Source: Corythucha ciliata
Lineage: Eukaryota; Arthropoda; Insecta; Hemiptera; Tingidae
Direction: 5' to 3'
NCBI GenBank assembly: GCA_038030265.1
Contig: CM075941.1
Location: forward strand, 43,400,164-43,464,163
DNA: 64,000 nucleotides
Shown piece by piece: positions 33,971 to 44,585 of this stretch. The notes under the pieces are model-generated. The model saw only the letters and a list, made by a program, of their open reading frames with translations. It made no database searches and had not been told where the DNA came from. The first letter of the stretch is position 1; the number at the start of each line of letters is the position of its first letter. Position numbers and translations under genes: made by a program.

Positions 33971-36345
33971 TTTTAGCTATCATTTTTAGCTGAAAATAAG
34001 CAATTTTTTTACAGTTCCCAATTTTCCCCGCGAAGAACCTTTAACGCTTTTTCTCAATTTTCCCCGTAAATTAGCGTTTTTTTCCCTATAATTGGCCACG
34101 ATCAAAGTTGCTTCCGAAAACCACGGCTAACCATTTTCTCAATTTTCTGAGAATTACATAATTTTCTCAAACCCCAAATAAGCAATTTTTTTACAGTTCC
34201 CAATTTTCCCCGCGAAGAACCTTTAACGCTTTTTCTCAATTTTCCCCGTAAATTAGCGTTTTTTTCCCTATAATTGGCCACGATCAAAGTTGCTTCCGAA
34301 AACCACGGCTAACCATTTTCTCAATTTTCTGAGAATTACATAATTTTCTCAAACCCCAAATAAGCAATTTTTTTACAGTTCCCAATTTTCCCCGCGAAGA
34401 ACCTTTAACGCTTTTTCTCAATTTTCTGAGAATTACATAATTTTCTCAAACCCCAAATAAGCAATTTTTTTACAGTTCCCAATTTTCCCCGCGAAGAACC
34501 TTTAACGCTTTTTCTCAATTTTCTGAGAATTACATAATTTTCTCAAACCCCAAATAAGCAATTTTTTTACAGTTCCCAATTTTCCCCGCGAAGAACCTTT
34601 AACGCTTTTTCTCAATTTGTCCACACGGACTGGCGTTTTTTTTTTTTCACTTTTTGGCACGAAAGTTACCTTCAGAAGCCGCGAATTAACGTTTTCTCCA
34701 TTGAAACAACGAATTAGAGTTTTTTCACCATTTTAGCCGTGAATTAGTATTTATCTACTTAACAGCCGTGAAGTAAGGATTTTTCTTAATTTTATATCCA
34801 TAAATTAGCACCTTTTGTTAGTTTTAGCTCCGAATTACGATTTTTTTTCGCTTTTAGCTGTTAATTAGCGTTTTTTTCCCTATAATTGGCCACGATCAAA
34901 GTTGCTTCCGAAAACCACGGCTAACCATTTTCTCAATTTTCTGAGAATTACATAATTTTCTCAAACCCCAAATAAGCAATTTTTTTACAGTTCCCAATTT
35001 TCCCCGCGAAGAACCTTTAACGCTTTTTCTCAATTTTCCCCGTAAATTAGCGTTTTTTTCCCTATAATTGGCCACGATCAAAGTTGCTTCCGAAAACCAC
35101 GGCTAACCATTTTCTCAATTTTCTGAGAATTACATAATTTTCTCAAACCCCAAATAAGCAATTTTTTTACAGTTCCCAATTTTCCCCGCGAAGAACCTTT
35201 AACGCTTTTTCTCAATTTGTCCACACGGACTGGCGTTTTTTTTTTTTCACTTTTTGGCACGAAAGTTACCTTCAGAAGCCGCGAATTAACGTTTTCTCCA
35301 TTGAAACAACGAATTAGAGTTTTTTCACCATTTTAGCCGTGCCAATAAGAAATTTGCCCCCTTTTTGCCGCGAATTTACGATTTTCACCCACGAGTAAGC
35401 GATTTTTCTCAATTTTCTGAGAATTACATAATTTTCTCAAACCCCAAATAAGCAATTTTTTTTACAGTTCCCAATTTTCCCGCGAAGAACCTTTAACGCT
35501 TTTTCTGAATTTGTCCACACGGACTGGCGTTTTTTTTTTTTTTTCACTTTTTGGCACGAAAGTTACCTTCCGAAGCCGCGAATTACGTTTCTCCATTGAA
35601 ACAACGAATTAGAGTTTTTTCACCATTTTAGCCGTGCCAATAAGAAATTTGCCCCCTTTTTGCCGCGAATTTACGATTTTCACCCACGAGTAAGCGATTT
35701 TTCTCAATTTTCCCCGTAAATTAGCGTTTTTTTCCCTATAATTGGCCACGATCAAAGTTGCTTCCGAAAACCACGGCTAACCATTTTCTCAATTTTCCCC
35801 GTAAATTAGCGTTTTTTTCCCTATAATTGGCCACGATCAAAGTTGCTTCCGAAAACCACGGCTAACCATTTTCTCAATTTCTGAGAATTACATAATTTTC
35901 TCAAACCCCAAATAAGCAATTTTTTTACAGTTCCCAATTTTCCCCGCGAAGAACCTTTAACGCTTTTTCTCAATTTGTCCACACGGACTGGCGTTTTTTT
36001 TTTTTCACTTTTTGGCACGAAAGTTACCTTCAGAAGCCGCGAATTAACGTTTTCTCCATTGAAACAACGAATTAGAGTTTTTTCACCATTTTAGCCGTGA
36101 ATTAGTATTTATCTACTTAACAGCCGTGAAGTAAGGATTTTTCTTAATTTTTGCTAGTGTTTTTCCTGTTTTTAGCCACTAATGAGCGATTTTTCTTAAT
36201 TTTATATATCCATAAATTAGCACCTTTGTTAGTTTTAGCTCCGAATTACGATTTTTTTTCGCTTTTAGCTGTTAATTAGCGTTTTTTCTCAGTTTGAGCC
36301 ATGAACTTGTCTCTAGAAGCCGACCCACTTCTATAGCCTCTATAT
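33970..36345. repeat. Higher-order tandem array, ~182-bp main unit
   Basis: The unit begins attggccacgatcaaagttg and runs through ccacggctaaccattttctc, aattacataattttctcaaa and ccccgcgaagaacctttaac. Two neighbouring copies start at 34091 and 34273, another pair about 183 bp apart near 34885 and 35068. Shorter partial units of about 95 bp and a longer block are mixed in. Recurring 60-residue open frames on the minus strand are a by-product of the repeat. Confidence 0.85.
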
Positions 36346-38834
36346 TGGCGCCTTTTCTACACTTTATCCGCGGAAGCTTCGAGGAAACTTTAGCCGCGAG
36401 TAGTTTTCATCTTAATTAGAGAAAAAACTCTGATCCCCAGCTTTTTTAGGTCCTTAAGTACTTATATGCTGACTCCTCCGACGGCTTTTGCCATGGAGAA
36501 TGTCCTTTTCTGTTACCATCAGTTTTTGTTAATTTGGATTTATTTGGATTATGTATTGTTGTTGTCTCTCCACAATAATTGTTTTTATTTCCTTCTTGTT
36601 CTTGGTCTAATAGATTTTCTGCCTGTCTAGGCCATCATCAGGACCATTATTAAAATAAGTTTTCGTGTGCCTTCCACTCTCGTTGACGTCCTCTACTATT
36701 TTAATATAAAGGAATACTACTAGAATATAAAATAGGATTAGGTGCTAACTCACTGCAAAAGTAGTGCCAAAACTGAGACCAGTGTTAATTCTCTGCTAAA
36801 ATATGAGGAAAATTTGTAATTTGCCGCTTTAAGTGGAGAAAACTCAACTTGGGGGCCAATAACTTGGAGATTTCCGCCACGGGCTCTCCGATATAGGTGC
36901 AGGTCCATCACAGGTGGTGCGGTTTAAACAATCTTCAGCAGACCAAATATGACTCATGAATTCTGTCGTCAGAAAGTTCATCTATCCTGAGGATCTTTCA
37001 TTTTAGCAACCCCCCTCTAACACAATCATTTCCTGTGTCAGGGGAGAGGGGTGCTAAAAAAGAAGATCCTCATGATAAATGCATTTTCTAATTACTCTTG
37101 ACGGTTGTGTGAGCCAAGCAAATCTTCAGTAGACCACATATCTCATGAAGTGCCACGATTTTTTTCGTTTCATCTCGCACTTTTAACTTATTGGAGGAGC
37201 AGGAAACGTTACCTACAAATTGTGAGCACAACGTTAGAAAGCTGAGAACACGGATAAGTTTTTCTGAGGTTTCGCAATCCACAGAGCTATTTGTAAACAC
37301 GCAGTCATTTTTGAATTCTCCTTTTTCGTATTATAGCGAGACAAAAGCGCCTCGTTTTTTGGGTGGTTTTGACAACTATGAAGGTTGACATTACTCTCTT
37401 CTTATGGACAATTTTCCGGACAATATCCGTGAAAGTATTAAACAATTTTGTTCGACATAAACATGTATATAAGAGAAATATCTTTTGAAGATGCACTCCT
37501 TCGCAAAACGCAAATTGATCCACTCAACTCGGGTCGCTTCTCAGTTGTTTTATTAGAATAGTGGGGGGTGATGAGTTCGAGAAGGAGAAGGTAACATCCA
37601 ACAGGTAGTATTTATTTGGAAGTTGTGAGCTTGTGAGAGCATCGAGTATGATTTGTGATCGAGTGGCGCTTATCCGATTCAAATTTTATGTTCAAGTCTT
37701 TGTAGAAAAAATAACATAAAATGCTGTTCTCACGCCGTTTATTAGCTGTGGTAATATGTTTCGAGCGTATAATTTCGTTAGGTAAAAGAGGAACTTCCAG
37801 CGTTTTATTATGCCGCTTTGTTTCTGATTTCTCTCGGTGAGTAGCTTTTACAAAATCATGTTGTAATGATGGAAGAAGATCAGTTTTCCATGATTTCGCT
37901 GCAATGCCGGCTGTTGAACAATTTTTTAAGTTTCCAGCTTCAAGAGTTCGAAACTCTTGATATGAGTGAAAAAGCTATGAGTTTCGGATAACCTCGACAT
38001 TGTGGGGAGGGGGGGTTGTTGTTCTTGATGACTTTGCGTCAGTCGTTGTTCAGTCACCCCCCCCCCCCTATTATTATTTTCTTTCGTTTCTGGGTTTCCA
38101 GCTCCCAACTGTGAGGAAAAGCTTTTTTTTGTCAATAGCGTTTTAAAATTATGGATGTTCATGATCGATGGACGCCGGACGTTTTTTGCACTGACGTTGG
38201 CGCAGGCGACGTAGGTCGGGTCATTGTTGCTGGTTCATAGCTGTGGCATGAATGACCAGTAATGATCGAATATCAATTTGCAGTGGTTACGACGGTGATG
38301 AGACGGTGGAATGGCCAATTATGCCCCAAAGCCTCAATATAAACTTGGTTTGATACCCTTGACCATCTGTTCGCAGTGACGTTGATGAGGGGGTCTGTCT
38401 TGTCTGGTTACGCCAATGAACTGTGCTGCTTTGACAGGCTCAGACTTATCTACTTCCTTCTTTCCCGCCAACACACCCCTACCTCGTCTTCTCCTATTTG
38501 TTACCACTCCTATCTCCTATCATTTGTGAGTGACGTTTGTCACCGAGATAACAGCAGGTAAAAAGTGTAAAAACACTCCGTACCTGAAACTGCACGCGCT
38601 TTCATTTAATTCTTGCTTTAGTTTGTTTTCACTAAATCAAAGTGAACAGTCGAGAAATTGTTTTTGTTAAGCCTGGAGGTTGAAAAATGAGAGTTTGTTT
38701 ACTGTGTTGACCGCGGTATCAAATCAAAGATAGCCACGTGTACTATCTACCTGTCTCTGAGGTGTAGTACCGTGTACACTGACAATACGGGGTTTTGGTT
38801 GGAAAAATAGGGTTTTTATTCGGTCGTGAGAGCC
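36346..38834. other. Spacer upstream of the MCFD2-like gene
   Basis: Ends of the family A array; a half copy of the GATGATGGCC-type hairpin element (about 36560-36690); a perfect-type hairpin at 36989-37072 (gaggatctttcattttagca and its mirror); and a run of 12 C at 38057. The last few hundred bases should include the MCFD2-like promoter. No gene recognised. Confidence 0.45.
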
Positions 38835-40325
38835 ATGGAGTGCGGATGGCGGAGTTTATCCGTCGCTATTTTCTTATTTTGTATATCACAAACTAGTAGT
38901 CAACAACGAGTCGCTCCAGGAGTACCTCCTCAGCATTACCAAGGGGTGAGCTACCGGGTTTATGTGTCTACGACATTCTTTTTATTATGACTTTCTTTAT
39001 AGGGCCAGCCTCAAATGCACCAGGTGCCGGTGCAACATGCACAACAAGTGAGTTAGGGTTTTCATTTAAAGTTTTGGAAAAAAAGTCTTATCGCTCCTGT
39101 TTAGCCTCCCCCAGTTCAGCATCATCAAGTCCCTGTCCAAGTTCAACACCAGCAGCAACAATTTGCTCAACAGCCTCCTCCTGTACAGCAGCAGCAGCAA
39201 CAACAACCAACAGGGGGGTCATCAAATGCATCACGGACACCATGGTGGGCCCCCCCAAGTTTTGAACGTCGCCAATATCGCACAGGAAAAAGAGTTAGTT
39301 GGCTTGTCTTGAATACTGTAGGTTTTTGACGGTTTTTCCATTTCAGGCATATTGCGGAACATTTGTCAGTTCCGATTGATACGAGTAAAATGAGTGAGCA
39401 GGAGCTCCAATTTCACTATTTTAAGATGCACGACTCGGACAATAATAATAAATTGGACGGGTGCGAGCTCATAAAATCCTTGATACATTGGCATGGTAAG
39501 CGAAAAAAAAAAAATGTTGAATCGTTTGTGTTGGTCTCCGTTACCGGCATGCCTCCCGTGCTTTTATGCTAACGTTGTTTTACGTGTGCTTGGGTTCACT
39601 CTTCCACGCTCCACTAATCAACAGAACAGGGACAACATCAGGTCGATCCATCCACGGGCCAGCAAGCCGCTCAAGAGAAAATCTTTAAAGACGAAGAACT
39701 CGTCAATTTGATCGATCCCATCCTCTCTGTCGACGATACGAATGCCGACGGATTTATCGACTATCCGGAATTTGTTCGGGCTCAACAGAAAGCCGCGTCG
39801 GGACCACCTCCTCCCCGTCGTCGTTAAGCGATTAATGATGGTGGAAGAGAAGGAGGTGAGGGGGGGGGGAATTCGGCCTGTTCTTTTGTGACTCCGGCCA
39901 GTCAACATCGAATCTCAAGAAAACAGTGGACTTGTAAAAAGGTAGCGGCGCCGGCTAGGGTCTCTTTGTGTCGCTGTCTATTATTGTTCAATAAGTCTGC
40001 TTTTTTAAACAATTGTCTCCGTTCTCGTGCGTTGTTTTGTGTGAACATTCCATTTTGTTGCTCTATTTTCTTTCGTTTTTGTTTCGTCCAAGCTATGGCT
40101 GTTTAATAATAATAAAAAAAAATCGTTGTACTGGCGTCTATGTTGCTGAACTTGCACCGTTTTTTAAAATTGTGTTTATTGGTTTTTCAAGGAGAGTCAG
40201 AGGGCGAAGTTAGAGTTCATAAAGAGGAGGATTTAGAAATAATGGTTAACACAGTTCTACAAGGAGCTGACATGGATAATGACGGATATATCACATACGC
40301 AGAATTTAGATCGTTGAACGCGTAA
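38835..40325 (+). CDS. MCFD2: MCFD2-like secreted EF-hand protein with two alternative last exons
   Basis: Exons 38835-38945 (signal peptide: [19 protein letters not shown]), 39003-39047, 39105-39293 (Q/H-rich), 39347-39495 (EF-hand 1, loop [12 protein letters not shown]), then either 39625-39827 or 40192-40325 for EF-hand 2. The family block AQEKEHIAEHLS...[14 protein letters not shown] is clear. Vertebrate MCFD2 binds LMAN1 and carries glycoprotein cargo from ER to Golgi. Ca2+ ligands of both EF loops are intact. Exon 3 is 189 nt, but 188 would be needed to join the Q-rich frame of exons 1-2 to the EF-hand frame. The extra base is best placed in the G6 run at 39213. A weak donor at 39245 could also keep the frame. 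The start gives a good signal peptide. Confidence 0.85.
39625..39827 (+). CDS. MCFD2-like alternative last exon A
   Basis: Acceptor atcaacag, phase matching exon 4 (G|AA). Encodes EQGQHQVDP...[16 protein letters not shown] and the EF loop [12 protein letters not shown], ending in PPPPRRR and TAA at 39825-39827. It has its own AATAAA at 40111-40116, ahead of exon B. The form therefore has a proline/arginine tail that exon B lacks. Confidence 0.85.
40192..40325 (+). CDS. MCFD2-like alternative last exon B
   Basis: Acceptor ggtttttcaag, same phase as exon A (G|GA). Encodes [19 protein letters not shown] and the EF loop [12 protein letters not shown], ending FRSLNA and TAA at 40323-40325. AATAAA follows at 40345-40350. 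Ending right after the EF-hand is like vertebrate MCFD2. Confidence 0.85.
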
Positions 40326-40376
40326 TGATTAAAACAATGATAAAAATAAATACAATACAAATATTATACATTTCTT

Positions 40377-43300
40377 TTATAATTTAGTGTCCGGTGTGGA
40401 GGAAAACAGAACGAAACAGACCCATAAATGTAGAACCACCTGAAAAACGCCACGTTATTTGGAAATGTTGGCCGTGAATCAGAAGGAATGCCTTACCCCA
40501 TAAAACAATAAAAACATTCTGGCGACGGGCCTCCTTCTGAAAAACGCACCGGAGCGAACGCTTAGAGCGTTCAGTGACGAATAGGCTCTTTTTACACGTC
40601 GGGTTACTCGAGTGTCGAACGGTGTTTCCACCATGAAACCAGGTACTTGGGCCTTGGCTAAATGTTGGAACATACATGTTATGGCATTTTAAATGGAGGG
40701 AGTGGAGGTTAAATTTCACCATCGTCAGTGTCGTTGGTGCCTCGTCCATTGAGTTCCGCGTACTGATTGTAACCAACCTGCAAATAATTGAGTTCGGGCT
40801 CAAATTGCCACTGTTTTTGTTGTTGATTTTTTTAGAAACCTTGACACGCTCCAATTGGAGTCTCAACTGATTTCTGTCGTTAGTCATAGCCTCCAGTGCT
40901 GCCTGTTTTTGTACAAGAGCTTGAGCTAAGCTCGTAATTCTCGCCTGATGGTTGTTAATGGGTCGCGACCCGCTACTGTTCGCGTCCAACGGGAACTGAT
41001 CCTGTTGTAGTTGACTCAATTGCTGTCGAAGACGCGCAACTTCAATTTCTCGTTCGCGCGATCGCTCGTTCGATAATGTCAATTGCCTTGTTAAGTCTTC
41101 TCGAACTCTCAATAACTCCTAAAGTAAGGGGTGGCGGGGTGAGAACGTCGCGTGACACAGCTCACCATATGGTTCTCACCTCGGCCTGTCGTCGACAGTT
41201 CTCCTCGGCGATTTTTCTCCTTGATGTTTCTTGATCAATCTGACTGACCCGCGAAGCCACTTCAACTGCTAATTCCTCTCGAACTGCCTCTAGTAGTCTT
41301 TCTGTTTCTTCCGCTCTCTTACGAGTTATTTCAGCTCTCCCCTCGCTTCTTTCCAGTTCATTTGACAAATTTTCCAACTCTGACCTAATAAAAAACTTGG
41401 TAATTAAATTGAAATGCCAATCCCTCCATATTACAAACTTACTTCAACTGGTTCAGCTCCATTTGCTCATGCGAATGATCTTTCAGTTCGGAAGCTGAAG
41501 TATTATTTTTGAGTTGTTCAACAAGACGCTCTTTTTCTTTCAGAGTTTTCCTTGCCCTCGTCTTGTACTCGGTTAACTCTTTTTCAGTTTCTTCCGCCCG
41601 ACTCTTCTGCTCCGCCAACTCCTTTTTAAAGTCCCTACGAGCTTTGGCCAAAGACTGCTCCAGCTCGTTGACCCTTTTTCATAACAAATATTTAGGGTTT
41701 AACGACCATTTCGGACCCGCGAGGCCAATTGTCTTCATACCTTAACTGCTCCTGCATCAGGTCATTCTTTAGAGATTCCTCCCTTTTCAGCGCTTCAACT
41801 TGGAGAACGTTCAATCTTGTTTGCAGCTCTTCTAGGTCTCTCGAACACAATTTAGATTCACTCTCTTGGACGGCCCCTGATTTCTGTTTGAGCAATTCCA
41901 ATTCCTTACTCACAGTCTCGGTTTCATTTGCCTTTTTCGACAGTTTTATTTTCAAATCCTTGACATCTAAAATAAAAAAAAATAAAAAATACACGTCATT
42001 TCATTAGTTAATTGTTTGAAGGACATTTTTACCATTCTCCGATGATTTGACTCTCGTGAGCAGTAAATTTATTTCAGCGTTCAAGCCTCGGATTTCATTT
42101 TTGAGCATTTCATTCTCGTCACTCACCGCGCTATTTTGCCCAAACTGTACCTCCTGTTATTAAGATCAATTTCATCGTTGTTATTTATTGAATGAAAGTG
42201 GTTTTACCTCGACAATGATGTTCTTTTTGGATAGTAATGGGGATGACGCGTTCGATGACACCTCATGCTCGGTATTAACCGTTATTGACGGGTGGTTACT
42301 ATTTGGAATAAATAGAGAAATAATTTTAGCATTATTGAAAAACAAAGCCTATAGATTTTAAAGGTTTTTTAGGTGTGAGGCCTTCGTCCCCATACAAACC
42401 AGGGACGAAGATCTCTCTAAAATGTATCAGGAAAGCCAGGGCTGTGTACTGGCATCTCGTATGGGTTAGGGGGCTGGGAGGGTGCGTTTACAAAAGCATT
42501 TTACCCCATTGGTAAAATTGTCATTGGCCATGTTGTCGTAGAGCTATTCAGCCGTCCGGGAGATACAGTTGTTGTCTCTTCACAAAAAGTTGTTTTTATT
42601 TATTTATTTATTGGTCGAATCGATTCTCAGCCTTTCTAGGCCATCATCAGGACCATTATTTAAGTTTTCGTGTTTCGTCCACACTCGACGACACACTAAA
42701 ACTTATTTTAAATAATGGTCCTGATGATGGCCTAGACAGGCTGAAAATCGATTCGACCAATAAATAAATAAAAATAACTTTTTGTGGAGAGACAACAACT
42801 GTATCTCCCGGACGTTACCCCATTGACATAGAATTATACTTTACAAGAAATAAATTGCACGGAAGATCGGTAGACCCTTCAGCCCTCTGGGCTAATCGGT
42901 CCTGGCTAACGTAAGCCCGCCGATTGAGTCCACAAGACAAGAGTTAATGGGCTGACAGGAGCCAAGATCGAATCCCCCCCCCCCAATACACACCAGTAAG
43001 CTGAAGGTCTGTGGTGGTCAACACAGCACACCCAAGACTCCCAGGTGTGTCAGCCCCGCCCAAATCATTAAACACCTTTGTCTTGGCTGGAAAAGTTAGT
43101 TGGGAAACTGCGAGGCTTAGCCCTCATGGGCTCCCTGGGCCCCTCTTCGGATTTCTGGAGGTTTTGGTGTGCTGTGTGTTGTTGTAGGTCAGATCGTTTG
43201 ACGTCCGGGATTACTTCCAACTGTAAGAATCCCGAAAGACAAACGAACAGGGTTTTACCCAAGAAGAGAGTTTTGAGTGGAATGATGTAATGTTTTCCAG

Positions 43301-43505
43301 GCCTCATACTCTCACAACCATTCTACCTTGAAATTAAAGCTTACCTATAAACATTCACCGCAGTCAATGGCTCTACGTCTTCCAGTCGAGCATTTGATGT
43401 TTTTTTCTTCTTCGATTTTTCATTATTCAATAGCGTCGCAGCGTTGTTGTCCAATTTATTCAACAGGTTCTCAGCCTTCCCCGCAAAGTCACTAATCCAA
43501 GACAT
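40377..43505 (-). CDS. GOLGA5: Golgin-84: Golgi membrane coiled-coil tether
   Basis: About ten exons. The first (43505 down to about 43347) encodes MSWISDFAGKAENLLNKLD, the golgin-84 N-terminus. A second lies at about 42303-42209. Exons at about 42150-40840 encode a long coiled coil (LRQQLSQLQQDQ, LVQKQAALEAMTNDRNQL). The last are 40777-40720 (NDTDD), 40657-40497 (TRRVKRAYSSLNALSVRSG, FFRRRPVARMFLLFYG) and 40439-40377 (VVLHLWVCFVLFSS), which form the C-terminal membrane anchor. The protein sits on Golgi cisternae and works in intra-Golgi tethering with CASP and the COG complex. Phases of the last four exons were checked and agree. Its 3' end faces the MCFD2-like gene with 51 bp between stops. 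Confidence 0.93.
42553..42814. mobile_element. Hairpin element with ~120-bp arms, GATGATGGCC family
   Basis: In intron 1 of golgin-84. The left arm (cgtccgggagatacag, gttgttgtctcttcacaaaa, ggccatcatcaggaccatta) is mirrored nearly perfectly on the right. Half copies occur at about 36560-36690 and 52300-52400. No coding. Confidence 0.8.
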
Positions 43506-43937
43506 GTCTCTTCAATGTTCACATTAGGATTTTCGTTTGAAAATAGCTTTTGGCCCTTAATACGTGAAACTGGTTGTTAATTTTTTGACAACTGGATCTG
43601 CATAACAAGCGTGAAACCTTCGTGCTTGTTAAATAACCTGTTCTAGGAAACCTCTTTTTGTGGTTGGTCTTTCGGAGTGTTGTAGTTTCTAAAGTTGAGT
43701 GCACGTGGTTAGTATTTTGCTATTATTTTATGAGGGTTTTATTGGAATTACTTGATCTGATTCATCCTTCGGGTGCTCAAATATCGTAAGAATACAAGAA
43801 CTTGTATGTTCCGTTTAGACTTGCATTCTTAGGTTGATATTTGTTCAAGTTGTTCCATAACCTCAACTTTGGCAGTCGTTATAATTAATTTTTATCCAAA
43901 AAAACGTGTTATTTCAGTTCGGAACACTTGATTCACA
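43506..43937. promoter_or_regulatory. Shared head-to-head promoter region, golgin-84 / RPL21
   Basis: 432 bp separate the two start codons, so both promoters must lie here. On the RPL21 side a likely 5'-UTR intron runs from the donor gtaag at 43786 to the acceptor atttcag ending at 43917. The pyrimidine-rich ttcatccttc just upstream of the donor would suit a TOP-type ribosomal-protein start, but the start site is not proven. Confidence 0.5.
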
Positions 43938-44543
43938 ATGACAAACTCAAAAGGGTACCGACGAGGAACCAGGGATCTTTTCTCCCGAAAATTCCGTCGT
44001 CATGGAACTATCCCTCTGTCCACGTACATGAAGGTGTACAAAGTGGGCGACATCGTCTCAATCAAGGTTTTCCCTATTCATAATCGTATTTTTCCTCTTT
44101 TCCCGCTATTACAAAGTGTCTTCTACTAAACAGGGCAACGGCGCAGTTCAAAAGGGTATGCCCCATAAGTCCTACCACGGAAAAACCGGTCGAGTGTACA
44201 ACGTGACTCCTCGGGCTTTGGGCGTTATTGTTAACAAGCGAGTCCGAGGAAAGATCCTTGCTAAAAGGATTAACATTAGGATCGAGCATGTTAACCACTC
44301 GAAATGTCGCGAGGACTTTTTGAGAAGAGTCCGGGAGAATGAGAAGCTCCGCAAGGAGGCTAAGGAGAATGGTACTCGGGCTGAACTGAAGAGACAGGTA
44401 TAGAAGAGTCGAATTATGAGGGTGGACTTTTTTGGCTTATTTGAACTTTTTTCTAGCCGGCACAACCTAGGACCGCACACATGGTCCAGACGATTGAGCC
44501 ACCAATTCAGCTCGCTCCCATTCCCTACGAATTTATCGCTTAA
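43938..44543 (+). CDS. RPL21: 60S ribosomal protein L21 (eL21)
   Basis: Three exons, 43938-44066, 44134-44397 and 44457-44543, give 159 residues, the usual length. It begins [19 protein letters not shown] and contains [40 protein letters not shown] and [17 protein letters not shown], ending with PIPYEFIA. All splice phases are zero and borders are standard. A component of the large ribosomal subunit in the cytosol. Its stop lies 42 bp from the stop of the EHD gene on the other strand, so the 3' UTRs overlap. No AATAAA was seen on this strand close by. Confidence 0.97.
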
Positions 44544-44585
44544 TTTTTTTTCTTATTTTTATTGAAATACACAAATTTTCAATAT

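Noticed and set aside
32824..36018. Six near-identical 60-residue frames on the minus strand as a gene family
   Set aside because: They are by-products of the 182-bp tandem repeat, with the same phase and no start context, splice sites or protein-like composition.
33970..36345. CRISPR-like array of repeats and spacers
   Set aside because: Units are about 182 bp and almost wholly repeated, with no unique spacers, and the window is eukaryotic.
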